This document shows positions 1 to 7,224 of a stretch of 14,557 nucleotides of DNA, in pieces. The translations under genes were made by a program, and so were the position numbers. This DNA comes from Gammaproteobacteria bacterium. GTDB taxonomy: Bacteria > Pseudomonadota > Gammaproteobacteria > SG8-11. Under the pieces are notes generated by a model that saw nothing but the letters and a program-made list of their open reading frames with translations, had not been told where the DNA came from and ran no database searches. Position 1 is the stretch's first letter. The number at the start of each line of letters is the position of its first letter. The stretch spans positions 1 through 14,557 of the forward strand of contig JACQEQ010000417.1 in assembly GCA_016200445.1 (NCBI GenBank), given 5' to 3'.

Positions 1-338
1 CGAGCCAGCCCGGCGGCTCACCCGGTTACGAACAACGTAATTTCGCGCCCGATGAACTCAACGGCCGCTTGCGTTTGATCGCCGCGCCCGGCGGCCGCGA
101 CGGTGCGGTGACGTTACGCCAGGATGCCTATTTGTACGCGACCCGCCTGAGCGGGGAGCACGACGTGACACATACGCTTGCGGCCGGCCGCCGCGCCTAC
201 GTGCAGGTGGCACGCGGCAACGTGCAGCTCAACGGCGTGCCGCTCGTGGCGGGTGACGGCGCGCGTGTGGAAAACGAAACCACGCTGCGCCTGAACGCCG
301 GGACGAACGCCGAAGTGCTGCTGTTCGACTTGCCGTAG
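1..338 (+). CDS. Pirin family protein, C-terminal part (5' end outside window)
   Basis: The reading frame is open from the left edge (first full codon at position 3) to a TAG at 336-338, so this is the last ~111 residues of a longer gene. The TTG at 69 is not a plausible start because coding similarity extends upstream of it. The visible part (PGYEQRNF, GRLRLIAAPGGRDGAV, LAAGRRAYVQVARG, GDGARV, AEVLLFDLP) has the pattern of the C-terminal cupin domain of YhhW-type pirins (quercetin 2,3-dioxygenase-like cytoplasmic proteins). The metal site of this family is in the N-terminal cupin, which is not visible, so activity cannot be judged. A second, different pirin gene follows on the same strand, after a repeat. 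The family call is fairly sure; the substrate is unknown. Confidence 0.82.
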   Translation, partial: SQPGGSPGYEQRNFAPDELNGRLRLIAAPGGRDGAVTLRQDAYLYATRLSGEHDVTHTLAAGRRAYVQVARGNVQLNGVPLVAGDGARVENETTLRLNAGTNAEVLLFDLP

Positions 339-360
339 CGTGCCGCACGCGCACCGAAAA

Positions 361-491
361 ATGTAGGGTGGGTGAGCGCGCTGTTCGCGTAACCCGCCAA
401 GCGTACGCAGTACACGATGTTTTTTGAGGAGTGCCTGACGGCACAGCCGGTGGGTTACGACGCATACCGACGCGTCTAACCCACCCTACAT
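361..491. repeat. Hairpin-rich intergenic repeat (REP/MITE-like) with 13-bp inverted ends
   Basis: ATGTAGGGTGGGT at 361-373 is the exact reverse complement of 479-491. Between these ends lie three further self-complementary units: an imperfect hairpin 367-398, a 5-bp stem with TGAC loop 431-444, and a hairpin 449-485 with a 9-bp perfect outer stem. The unit has no coding potential and sits between two pirin genes, ending just before the ribosome-binding site of the second. GTAGGGTGGGT...ACCCACCCTAC repeats of this kind are common dispersed intergenic elements in many bacteria. A non-autonomous mobile repeat or paired REP units is the likely identity; copies elsewhere in the genome cannot be seen here. 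Confidence 0.75.
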
Positions 492-509
492 TGACGAGGA
501 GATAATGTC

Positions 510-1370
510 ATGACGCGACGCCCAGTAGCCCAAGTGATCGACACCGTCCAAACCCTCGAAGGCGGCGGTTTCCCCGTGCGCCGTCCGTTCCCGGTTGCGC
601 AACTGCTGCAATTCGATCCGTTCCTGTTGTTCGATCACTTAGGCCCGGTCACCTGGGGGCCAGGTCAAGGCATTGGTGCGCCGGATCATCCGCATCGCGG
701 CTTTGAAACCGTGACTTATTTATTGTCCGGCGAAATGCAGCACAAAGATTCTGCGGGTCGCAGCGGTACATTACGCGCTGGCGACGTGCAATGGATGACC
801 GCCGGACGCGGCGTGGTGCATTCCGAAATGCCGACGCCCGAATTCCAACGCAGCGGCGGCATAATGCACGGCTTTCAGCTGTGGGTGAACCTGCCCGCAA
901 AAGACAAAATGATGCCGCCGCGTTATCAAGACATCCCGGCCGCGCAAATTCCCGAAGCGATGAGCGCCGACGGCAAAGTGAAGGTGCGTGTAATCGCAGG
1001 CAGCGCGCTGGGCAAACATGCCGTGATCGAAGTACGCACGCCGATTATTTATTTGCACTACACGTTGCGTGCGGGCGGCGAGACCGCGCAAGACATCCCC
1101 GCCGACTACAATGCGATGGTGTATGTGATTCGCGGTGCAGCCGCCGTGGGCGATCCGCAGCGTGACGTGCGTGAAGGTCAGGCCGCCTTGTTAGGTCCCG
1201 GCGCCTCGGTGCAGCTGGCAGCGAAAACGGATACCGATGTGCTGGTGCTTGCGGGCGTGCCGCTCAACGAACCGGTCGCGCGCCACGGCCCGTTTGTGAT
1301 GAACACTGCGGAGGAAATTCAGCAGGCAATCCGTGATTATCGCGAAGGGCGCATGGGACAAATTGCGTAA
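510..1370 (+). CDS. Pirin family protein (bicupin, putative quercetin 2,3-dioxygenase)
   Basis: A 286-residue protein of usual pirin length. The N-terminal cupin carries all four expected metal ligands: H60 and H62 in HPHRGFET, and H104 and E106 in GVVHSE. A second cupin domain follows (roughly residues 165-260). Pirins are cytoplasmic non-heme iron proteins; some open flavonols such as quercetin, others act as redox-sensing regulators, so the substrate is uncertain. The ATG at 510 is preceded by GAGGAG at 496-501 with good spacing; an ATG at 505 is closed by TGA after two codons. It is a second pirin gene in tandem with the partial one upstream but of a different subtype. The repeat at 361-491 ends five bases before the Shine-Dalgarno, so transcription may start within or before the repeat. 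It converges on the molybdenum hydroxylase operon. Confidence 0.9.
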   Translation: MTRRPVAQVIDTVQTLEGGGFPVRRPFPVAQLLQFDPFLLFDHLGPVTWGPGQGIGAPDHPHRGFETVTYLLSGEMQHKDSAGRSGTLRAGDVQWMTAGRGVVHSEMPTPEFQRSGGIMHGFQLWVNLPAKDKMMPPRYQDIPAAQIPEAMSADGKVKVRVIAGSALGKHAVIEVRTPIIYLHYTLRAGGETAQDIPADYNAMVYVIRGAAAVGDPQRDVREGQAALLGPGASVQLAAKTDTDVLVLAGVPLNEPVARHGPFVMNTAEEIQQAIRDYREGRMGQIA

Positions 1371-1430
1371 TTCAAAAAACAGATGTCAATACACGGCTCT
1401 ATCGCTGGGCTTTGTGCTGCGGAATCGGAG

Positions 1431-1461
1431 CTTGCCCTCCCGCTGCAAAGGGGAGGGCAAG
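1431..1461. terminator. Symmetrical hairpin between convergent genes (possible bidirectional terminator)
   Basis: CTTGCCCTCCC at 1431-1441 pairs perfectly with GGGAGGGCAAG at 1451-1461, with a 9-base loop. It lies between the stop of the pirin gene (1370) and the stop of the minus-strand hydroxylase gene (1490), where a shared terminator is expected. Neither side has a strong T run, so termination may be inefficient. The sequence also resembles dispersed CCCTCCC/GGGAGGG hairpin repeats of proteobacteria, and the two explanations are compatible. Confidence 0.5.
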
Positions 1462-1489
1462 GGAGTTATTCGCCGATTGTTATTTTGAA

Positions 1490-3646
1490 TCAGCTCGGCA
1501 GCGTCAGCGGTAGCTCGCGCAAGCGTTTACCGGTCAGCGCCGCCACCGCGTTGGCGACCGCCGGAGCGATCGGCGGCACGCCGACTTCGCCGACGCCACC
1601 GGATTTTGCGCTGCTCGCTACGATATGCACTTCCACCTTGGGCATTTCATTCAAGCGCAAGACGCGGTAATCGTTGAAGTTGGCTTCCTGCACGCGGCCG
1701 TCTTTGAAGTGCAATGCGCTAAACAGCCCGGCGCTCAAGCCAAAGGCAATACCTGACTCCATTTGAGCAACGATGGTTTCGGGGTTGACCGCAACACCGC
1801 AATCGATGGCGCAGACGACGCGATGCACTCGAATCTGGCCTTTTTCGACCGAGACTTCGGCAACCTCCGCAACGAAGCTGCCAAACGATTCATGCACCGC
1901 AACACCGCGCGCACGTCCCGCAGGCAGGGAGGTTCCCCATCCTGACTTTTTTGCAACGAGATTCAACACGCCCAGATGGCGCGGATGTTTCTTTAAAAAA
2001 TCACGGCGATACGCCACCGGGTCTTTCCCGGCGACGTGGGCCAGCTCGTCGATGAGGGTCTCCATCACAAACGCGGTGTGACTGTGTCCCACCGAGCGCC
2101 ACCACAACACCGGCACGCTATTTTTCGGCGAGTGCAGGTCCACACGGTGATCGGCAACGCTCTTTATATAAGGTGAATCGGCGACACCTTCGACCGAGGT
2201 CGCATCAATACCATTTTTCACCAGCATGCCCTCGAGCACGGTGCCCGCCACAATCGATTGGCCGACAATGGTGTGGTGCCATGCGACCGGCTTGCCGTTG
2301 GCACCCATGCGAATGCGCGCGCGATGCAGATAAGCGGGCCGGTAATAACCGCCGTGAATGTCGTCTTCGCGCGACCACACGGTTTTGACTGCGGCCTTGG
2401 CGGCTTGGGCAACCTGAACCGCCTCGGTGACAAAATCCGCAGCCGGGTTGGCGCGCCGGCCGAAACCGCCGCCAAGGAAGGTGGTGTGGATTTCCACCTG
2501 CTCGGGTTTGAACCCAGTCAGTTGCGCGGCAATTTGCTGGTCCATACCTTGAAATTGCGTACCGGTCCAGATTTCGCACTTGTCCGTACTAACGCGTACC
2601 GTGCAATTCAGCGGCTCCATCGGCGCGTGGGCGAGATAGGGAACCGCATATTCGACGTCCAATATTTTGCTGGCCGTTTTCAGCGCACTGATCGCATCGC
2701 CCGTTTGTGCCGCTGCGGTGCCAGGTGTTTCCGCCAACTTATGATACTGCTCGCGCAGCGTGACGCTATCCACGGGTGCATTTGCAGGCTGTTCCCATTC
2801 GATTTGCAGCGCATCGCGCCCCAGTTTCGCTGCCCAGAAATGTTCCGCGATCACGGCCACGCCGCTGGGTACCTGCACCACATTGACAACACCCGGCACG
2901 AGATTAGCTTTTCTCGCATCGAACGCTTTCACCTTCGCGCCGAATACCGGCGCGCGTGCGACCACAGCGGTGAGCAAACCGGGAAACTGCACATCGATAC
3001 CGAATTGCGCACGCCCGGTGATTTTTTCGGGCGTATCCAGCCGCTTGGTCGGCTTGCCGATGATTTTCCAGTCTTTCGGATTTTTAAGCGTGACGTTTTC
3101 CGGAACGGGTAAGGTTGCTGCAAGTTCGGCCAACTCGCCATAACTTGCGTGCTGCGCGCCCGCGATCACCTTGCCGTTTTCGGTCCGGCATGCAGCGGCA
3201 TCGACGCCGAAACGTTGTGCCGCCGCCTGCACAAGCAGCGTGCGCGCCAGCGCACCGATCTGACGGTAACGATCGAATTCAGACCAGGTGCTGGACGAAC
3301 CGCCAGTCATTTGCATGCCGTAAGCGGTGTGCGCGTAGAGCGTGCTTGCCGGTGCATGTTCGACTTTGATCTTGCTCCAGTCGGCATCGAGCTCTTCGGC
3401 AATCAACATCGGTAACGCCGTCCAAACGCCCTGGCCCATTTCCGAATGCGCGAGTAACACGGTAATTACACCGTCGTTGCCCACGCGCAGAAAAGCATTC
3501 GGCGCAGGTAATTTGTTTGCCGCCGGAGGTGCTGCCAGCGCAAACCGCCGCACGCCGGGCACCACGAAGGCAATCACCAAACCGCCCGCAACCAGGGCGC
3601 TGGTCTTGATAAAATCACGTCGCGAAAGATTCGGGAGAATTTCCAT
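1490..3646 (-). CDS. Molybdopterin-binding subunit of a xanthine dehydrogenase-family hydroxylase (IorB type), Tat-exported
   Basis: A 718-residue protein that binds the molybdenum cofactor and holds the hydroxylation site of a two-subunit molybdenum hydroxylase. Residues 1-40 are a twin-arginine signal (SRRDFIK with R9-R10, then a hydrophobic stretch ending near ALAAP), so the enzyme is probably periplasmic. Family signatures include SEMGQGVW near 68-75, TGTQFQGMDQQ (361-371), GGGFGRR (392-398) and a C-terminal GGVGEVGVPP in which E687 matches the catalytic glutamate of the family. The layout fits isoquinoline 1-oxidoreductase beta and related periplasmic aldehyde or N-heterocycle dehydrogenases; length is near usual. 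The gene starts three bases after the stop of the [2Fe-2S] subunit gene, a tight operon. No maturation gene (XdhC type) or cytochrome subunit is adjacent in the window. Family call strong, substrate unknown. Confidence 0.92.
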   Translation of the reverse strand: MEILPNLSRRDFIKTSALVAGGLVIAFVVPGVRRFALAAPPAANKLPAPNAFLRVGNDGVITVLLAHSEMGQGVWTALPMLIAEELDADWSKIKVEHAPASTLYAHTAYGMQMTGGSSSTWSEFDRYRQIGALARTLLVQAAAQRFGVDAAACRTENGKVIAGAQHASYGELAELAATLPVPENVTLKNPKDWKIIGKPTKRLDTPEKITGRAQFGIDVQFPGLLTAVVARAPVFGAKVKAFDARKANLVPGVVNVVQVPSGVAVIAEHFWAAKLGRDALQIEWEQPANAPVDSVTLREQYHKLAETPGTAAAQTGDAISALKTASKILDVEYAVPYLAHAPMEPLNCTVRVSTDKCEIWTGTQFQGMDQQIAAQLTGFKPEQVEIHTTFLGGGFGRRANPAADFVTEAVQVAQAAKAAVKTVWSREDDIHGGYYRPAYLHRARIRMGANGKPVAWHHTIVGQSIVAGTVLEGMLVKNGIDATSVEGVADSPYIKSVADHRVDLHSPKNSVPVLWWRSVGHSHTAFVMETLIDELAHVAGKDPVAYRRDFLKKHPRHLGVLNLVAKKSGWGTSLPAGRARGVAVHESFGSFVAEVAEVSVEKGQIRVHRVVCAIDCGVAVNPETIVAQMESGIAFGLSAGLFSALHFKDGRVQEANFNDYRVLRLNEMPKVEVHIVASSAKSGGVGEVGVPPIAPAVANAVAALTGKRLRELPLTLPS

Positions 3647-3649
3647 AGT

Positions 3650-4111
3650 TCAATCTACCTTGTTCAATTTGGCGGCGCGATGCACCGCAGCGCGCACGCG
3701 CTGATAGGTGCCGCAGCGGCAGATATTCCCGTTCAGCGCCGTGTCGATATCGGCATCGCTGGGGTTTGGAGTCGCCGCCAGCAGCGCCGCCGCTGACATG
3801 ATCTGCCCTGATTGGCAGTAACCGCACTGCACCACATCCAGCTCGGCCCACGCCCGCTGCACCGGATGACTGCCATCGGCCGACAGCCCTTCAATCGTGG
3901 TAATCGATTTATCTGCAACCTCAGACACCGGCGTGACGCACGAGCGCCGGGCTACGCCGTCGACATGCACCGTGCACGCACCGCACTGTGCGATGCCGCA
4001 ACCGAACTTAGTGCCGATGAGTCCGAGATGATCGCGCAACACCCATAACAACGGGGTGGATGGATCGAGGGTTACGTCCTTTTTCTTGCCGTTGACGAGC
4101 AAACTCACCAT
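3650..4111 (-). CDS. [2Fe-2S] subunit of a molybdenum hydroxylase (IorA type)
   Basis: A 153-residue electron-transfer subunit that passes electrons from the Mo site out of the enzyme. All eight cluster cysteines are visible: C38, C43, C46 and C58 for the plant-ferredoxin-type cluster (FGCGIAQCGAC) and C96, C99, C131 and C133 for the second cluster (QCGYCQSGQ and ICRCGTY). Length and order match the small subunit of isoquinoline 1-oxidoreductase-like enzymes. There is no signal peptide; in this family it is probably carried out with the Tat-signal-bearing large subunit (inference). The start at 4111 is preceded on the minus strand by AAGGAGG with good spacing. It is the first gene of the operon, and the IS element lies upstream in the opposite orientation without disrupting it. 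Confidence 0.93.
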   Translation of the reverse strand: MVSLLVNGKKKDVTLDPSTPLLWVLRDHLGLIGTKFGCGIAQCGACTVHVDGVARRSCVTPVSEVADKSITTIEGLSADGSHPVQRAWAELDVVQCGYCQSGQIMSAAALLAATPNPSDADIDTALNGNICRCGTYQRVRAAVHRAAKLNKVD

Positions 4112-4140
4112 GGCGGCCTCCTTGAAATTTGGAATTTAAA

Positions 4141-4168
4141 AGTATAGCTCGGGTTCCGGAATTTAGAA
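4141..4168 (-). promoter_or_regulatory. Weak candidate sigma70-type promoter for the hydroxylase operon
   Basis: On the minus strand TATACT (4141-4146) is a good -10 hexamer about 30 bases before the start of the [2Fe-2S] subunit gene. The best element 16 bases upstream, TTCTAA (4163-4168), is a poor -35. The region 4112-4283 is otherwise AT-rich and non-coding, with GGAATTT repeated in it. Only the -10 is convincing. Confidence 0.25.
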
Positions 4169-4283
4169 GGCAATACGCTACGAGTGAATCGAGCGGGTTG
4201 TGAATACGTACTAACACCTAAGAGGTATCGTAGAAGAGTTGATGGTTAGCGGGAAAAGTCGGAGTGATGTATTAGAGGTTTTA

Positions 4284-4316
4284 ATTGGTGTCTGACACCA
4301 ATGGCACTACCTTAAG
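4284..4316 (+). repeat. Left terminal inverted repeat of the IS4-family element
   Basis: A 33-base end matching the reverse complement of 5812-5844 at 31 positions. The outer 19 bases are themselves palindromic (ATTGGTGTC, T, GACACCAAT), followed by GGCACTACCTTAAG. The mismatches with the other end are at T4289 and A4297. Confidence 0.85.
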
Positions 4317-4330
4317 GCGCGACATTGGTT

Positions 4331-4405
4331 AGGAGTTGCCGAAATGGGGTGAAGAAAGCAAGGCTGAAACTCCTGAACTAAGCTCATGGTGCGAATAAAC
4401 ATGAG
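4331..4405 (+). other. IS leader with two stem-loops before the transposase start
   Basis: Between the left end and the transposase ATG the leader can fold into AGGAGTT/AACTCCT (4331-4337 with 4368-4374) and CTCATG/CATGAG (4383-4388 with 4400-4405). No known riboswitch is recognised. In some IS4-family elements, such as IS10 and IS50, leader structures block translation of read-through mRNA from outside; a similar role is possible here but unproven. The first stem sequesters an AGGAG-like sequence that is not the transposase's own ribosome-binding site. Confidence 0.35.
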
Positions 4406-4426
4406 GGATAACACAGGAGAATCAGC

Positions 4427-5816
4427 ATGAAAGAGGCTAACAAAAAAAACGTTGCTGCAACACATCGGAAGTTTGCGTCGGTGTTTTGCCCAAGGTGGGG
4501 AATCGAATGCATTGAGTGACGTGCTGTCGGCGGACGTGCTGGAGCGCGCGGTTTCGGAAGAAGTCGGTGCGTATCGGGAGCGGATCTATTCACCGCTTCA
4601 GACATTGTCGATGTTTGTGTTGCAAAACTTGAGTGCGGATGGCGCCTGCCAGGACGCTGTGGCCCGTGGGCTCAGCCAGCGGGTCTGCGAAGGCCGCGCG
4701 GCGTGCAGCGTGAACACCGGGCCGTACTGCAAGGCGCGGCAACGGATGCCGGAAGGGCTGGTGTGGCGCTTATTGCGGGACGTGGGACAGCGCCTGACGC
4801 AGAACAGCCCCCACTGGAACTTTCGTGGACGCGTGGTGAAGATCGTCGACGGCACCACCGTCTCAATGCCGGACACGGTGGCCAACCAGGCGCGCTATCC
4901 GCAGAATGCCGAACAAAAACCCGGCTTGGGCTTTCCGATCGCACGCGTGGTCGCGTTGCTGTCGTGGAGCAGTGGCGCACTGACCGATGCGGCACTGGGC
5001 CCGTACCAAGGCAAAGAAACCGGCGAACACGCGCTGCTGCGCGAACTTTTGCCGCGCTTAACGGCAGGCGAAGTGCGGGTGGGCGACCACTACTACGGCA
5101 CCTATTTTTTACTGGTGCAGCTCAAAGAGCGCGGTATTGACAGTATCTTCGGCAAGCACGGCGCACGCAAAAGCGACTTTCGCACGGGTCGGCGCTTGGG
5201 GTCCAAAGATCACGTGGTGATCTGGAAAAAACCCAAGCGACCGGCGTGGATGGATGCCGCGACCTACGCCCGGATAGCAGACACTTTGGAGGTACGGGAA
5301 GTCAAAGCGCGCGGCCACGTGATCGTCAGCACCCTGACCGATGCTAAACAAGCGAGCAAAGCGGAACTGGGGGAGCTCTATGCCGGGCGCTGGTCGGTGG
5401 AATTGGATTTGCGTTCCATCAAAAGCGTGTTGGGTATGGACCTGCTGCGCTGCAAAACACCGGACATGGTCGAAAAGGAAATCGCCGTGTATTTGTTAGG
5501 TTACAACCTGATCCGGGCGGTGATGGCGCGTGCGGCGGCGCGTGCTCATCGCGTGCCCCGGCAATTAAGCTTCAAAGGCGCGCTACAACTGTGGAGCGCG
5601 TTTGCCGACGGATTGCGGCGCGCGTCTGCTGCGCTGGGGTGCATCTTGCGCGAGCATCTGTGGGCGGGCATCGCGCGCTTGCGGGTGGGACAGCGTCCCG
5701 GACGACACGAGCCTCGCGCCATCAAGCGGCGACCTAAACCCACTCCATTGCTACGTGTGCCACGGACGATTGCACGACAGAAACTGGCGGAAAAATACGC
5801 GCGTGTTTGTGCTTAA
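4427..5816 (+). CDS. IS4-family DDE transposase, apparently frameshifted near the N-terminus
   Basis: Catalyses cut-and-paste movement of the surrounding IS. The main frame (up to 454 residues if started at TTG 4452) has the DDE residues D133 (VDGTTVSMPD), D212 (VGDHYYGTY) and E317 inside a full YREK motif: Y310, R313, E317 and K324. The better start is ATG 4427, with AGGAG upstream, but that frame reads MKEANKKNVAATHRKFASVF and then meets a stop near 4515. Removing one T from TTTT (4484-4487) joins it smoothly to AQGGESNALSDV of the main frame. The copy is therefore probably a +1 frameshift mutant, a sequencing error, or less likely uses recoding or a TTG start. Residue numbers are from the TTG. 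The TAA lies in the right inverted repeat. Confidence 0.85.
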
Positions 5817-5844
5817 GGTAGTGCCATTGGGGTCAGACCCCAAT
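5812..5844 (-). repeat. Right terminal inverted repeat of the IS4-family element
   Basis: It begins with CTTAAGGTAGTGCC, which contains the transposase stop codon, and ends with the palindrome ATTGGGGTC, A, GACCCCAAT (5826-5844). It matches the left end at 31 of 33 positions; the two differences, G5831 and C5839, pair with each other inside the palindrome. Confidence 0.85.
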
Positions 5845-5878
5845 TATGATTATGTTGCCAATTATCATGGAATAATTA

Positions 5879-5936
5879 TGGGAACGGCCTTGCGCCTCGT
5901 TCCAGATGGGACGAGGCGCGCCTAGTGGTATTCCCA
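5879..5936. terminator. Strong long stem-loop between the IS and the PEP-CTERM gene
   Basis: GCGCCTCGTTCC (5892-5903) pairs with GGGACGAGGCGC (5908-5919) over 12 positions including one G-T, with a 4-base loop. An outer GGC/GCC pair and TGGGAA/TTCCCA (5879-5884 with 5931-5936) extend it across internal loops. It lies downstream of the minus-strand PEP-CTERM gene and downstream of the IS, so it could end transcripts from either side. Neither side has a T run, so an RNA-stability or REP-like role is equally possible. Confidence 0.4.
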
Positions 5937-5989
5937 ATGTGCTGCTATTTTAACTTCGTTAAGACCTGGCACTATCAGCGCGCCATTGC

Positions 5990-6892
5990 TTATGCAACCA
6001 AGCTCTTGGTGGTCTCTGCCGACTGACGTCGAGTAAACCCAAGTCCGACGAGGCCGAGCCCCAACAGCGCAAGTGTGCCCGGCTCCGGAACTGCGCTAGT
6101 ACCACCACCCGTGCCCGCGCCACCGCCAGTATCCGTACCGGCGCTACCGCCGAAACCGCTAAAACCGACGCTACCGTAGTCGCTGATGCCACTACCCGAC
6201 GTATTGCAATCGTTGGAAACGGTGTTGGTATCCATGGTCACGGCCGCATGCAGTGCGATGGCCCGGCCGCACAGAATACTTGCAGTGGTGTTTAAGGTGA
6301 TGCTCTGATCGGCGATGATATTTCCTGCGAACTGGGTGCTGGTACCCAGCGTCGCAGAGCTACCGACCTGCCAATACACGCCGTTATTCGCGCCGCCATT
6401 GAGCATGCTGACCACCGAGTTGCTTGCCGTTGTCAGCGCACTGCCGATTTGAAATATAAACAGCGCGTTTGGATCATTCAACGCGTCAAGCGTAAGCGTG
6501 CCGGTTAATTGAGCCGCCGACGAAAAGAAATACACGCCGGGATTGAGCGTAAGGCCACCCAGATCCTGACCGCTTAGATTGCTAGTGACGGCCTGCCCGG
6601 CAAGCGAATTGTAGGCAGTGACCGAGTCAAGTTGCGCCTGCTGTGCGACGGCATCGGTTTGGTGAACCGTGCCGGTGAGAGAAACGCTCTCCATGCCCGT
6701 GATCGAAGTACCTGGGTAGACACCTAAATCGCCCCACAGCGTGGTCGAACCGGTATTGGTGACTGTTGCTGCACCCAGTACCGAGAAGCTTTGCGCCGCG
6801 CCTAAGAAGGGAATCGCCATCGCGGGGGTGGCTCCGTACAGCGCACCGATCACGGCCAACGGCAGGATCGCTAAATATTTAGAGGGTTTCAT
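5990..6892 (-). CDS. DUF3494 (ice-binding-like) protein with PEP-CTERM sorting signal
   Basis: A 300-residue secreted protein. Residues 1-26 form a signal peptide (likely cleavage after ATPAMA). Residues ~27-230 show the DUF3494 pattern: FSVLGAATVTNTGSTTLWGDLGV, a TAYNSLAGQ segment, the GLTLNPGVYFF strand, DPNALFIFQIGSAL, and NGVYWQVGSSATLG followed by FAGNIIADQSITL. This fold is a beta-solenoid found in ice-binding proteins and in adhesins of non-polar bacteria, so cold adaptation need not follow. A Gly/Ser-rich linker (~231-266) leads to VPEP (268-271), a hydrophobic stretch (273-286) and RR (288-289), the PEP-CTERM signal recognised by exosortase; the 10-residue tail after it is somewhat long. 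C208 and C229 could form a disulfide. The start has GGAG upstream on the minus strand. An exosortase and exopolysaccharide genes are expected elsewhere. Confidence 0.88.
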   Translation of the reverse strand: MKPSKYLAILPLAVIGALYGATPAMAIPFLGAAQSFSVLGAATVTNTGSTTLWGDLGVYPGTSITGMESVSLTGTVHQTDAVAQQAQLDSVTAYNSLAGQAVTSNLSGQDLGGLTLNPGVYFFSSAAQLTGTLTLDALNDPNALFIFQIGSALTTASNSVVSMLNGGANNGVYWQVGSSATLGTSTQFAGNIIADQSITLNTTASILCGRAIALHAAVTMDTNTVSNDCNTSGSGISDYGSVGFSGFGGSAGTDTGGGAGTGGGTSAVPEPGTLALLGLGLVGLGFTRRQSAETTKSLVA

Positions 6893-7224
6893 TGCATGCT
6901 CCGATTGATTTGTTTATTCGTTAAACATCATTGGTAATAGAAGCGCCAGGTAAAAGAAACCGGGGACAAACCGGATTAAGTTACCGAGCCCTCGCCACAT
7001 GAAATAACTTCACGTTATTCCATGCACCGACCTGAATGATCCGCATGTGTTGCACATCAGCGCGTTTTATCTCGCCAACTGCCACATACGTGCATTCATC
7101 GAAACCGATGATGATCTAGTTTTCGACAGTGCTCTGTGCGCTATCAAACCTACGAACTGACTTATCTCGGACAGCAATAAAATTTAGATAAAAGTTAATA
7201 TCGGGCGCCTTGAAGCCGTATTCT
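6893..7224. other. Non-coding stretch upstream of the PEP-CTERM gene
   Basis: No convincing gene is seen. It holds a small inverted repeat AATAAC/GTTATT (7003-7008 with 7014-7019), a CATCG/CGATG hairpin with AAAC loop (7097-7110), a duplicated AACCGG and an AT-rich segment near 7170-7200. It is the promoter region of the minus-strand PEP-CTERM gene and the 3' flank of the sigma/cupin operon; no clear terminator for that operon was found. Confidence 0.4.
6933..6948 (-). promoter_or_regulatory. Imperfect sigma54-like element upstream of the PEP-CTERM gene
   Basis: The minus strand reads TGGCGCTTCTATTACC, close to the -24/-12 pattern TGGCAC-N5-TTGCW with correct spacing and about 41 bases before the start codon. 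The nearly invariant G of the -12 GC doublet is A here, which weakens the call. PEP-CTERM genes are often under sigma54 with the PrsK/PrsR system, which is why it is noted. Confidence 0.25.

Larger units (their letters stand above)
4284..5844 (+). mobile_element. IS4-family insertion sequence, about 1.56 kb
   Basis: The element is bounded by 33-bp terminal inverted repeats (4284-4316 and 5812-5844) with two mismatches; pairing may extend two bases outward at each end. It contains one transposase gene with the IS4 YREK signature, and its stop codon lies inside the right repeat. Size, single gene and catalytic motif fit the IS4 family. No 9-12-bp target duplication is evident outside these ends, which suggests an old insertion, loss of one flank, or mis-set ends. 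It sits in intergenic DNA between the hydroxylase operon and the PEP-CTERM gene, with no visibly disrupted gene. The transposase frame appears broken, so the copy may be inactive. Confidence 0.85.

Noticed and set aside
2258..3112. A 284-codon open frame on the plus strand inside the molybdopterin subunit gene
   Set aside because: It is antisense to a gene with clear family motifs and a signal peptide; the frame is open because of high GC and shows no family features.
4272..5856. A 9-12-bp target-site duplication flanking the IS
   Set aside because: The bases immediately outside the inverted repeats (AGAGGTTTTA on the left, TATGATTATG on the right) do not match, and shifting the ends by two bases does not help.
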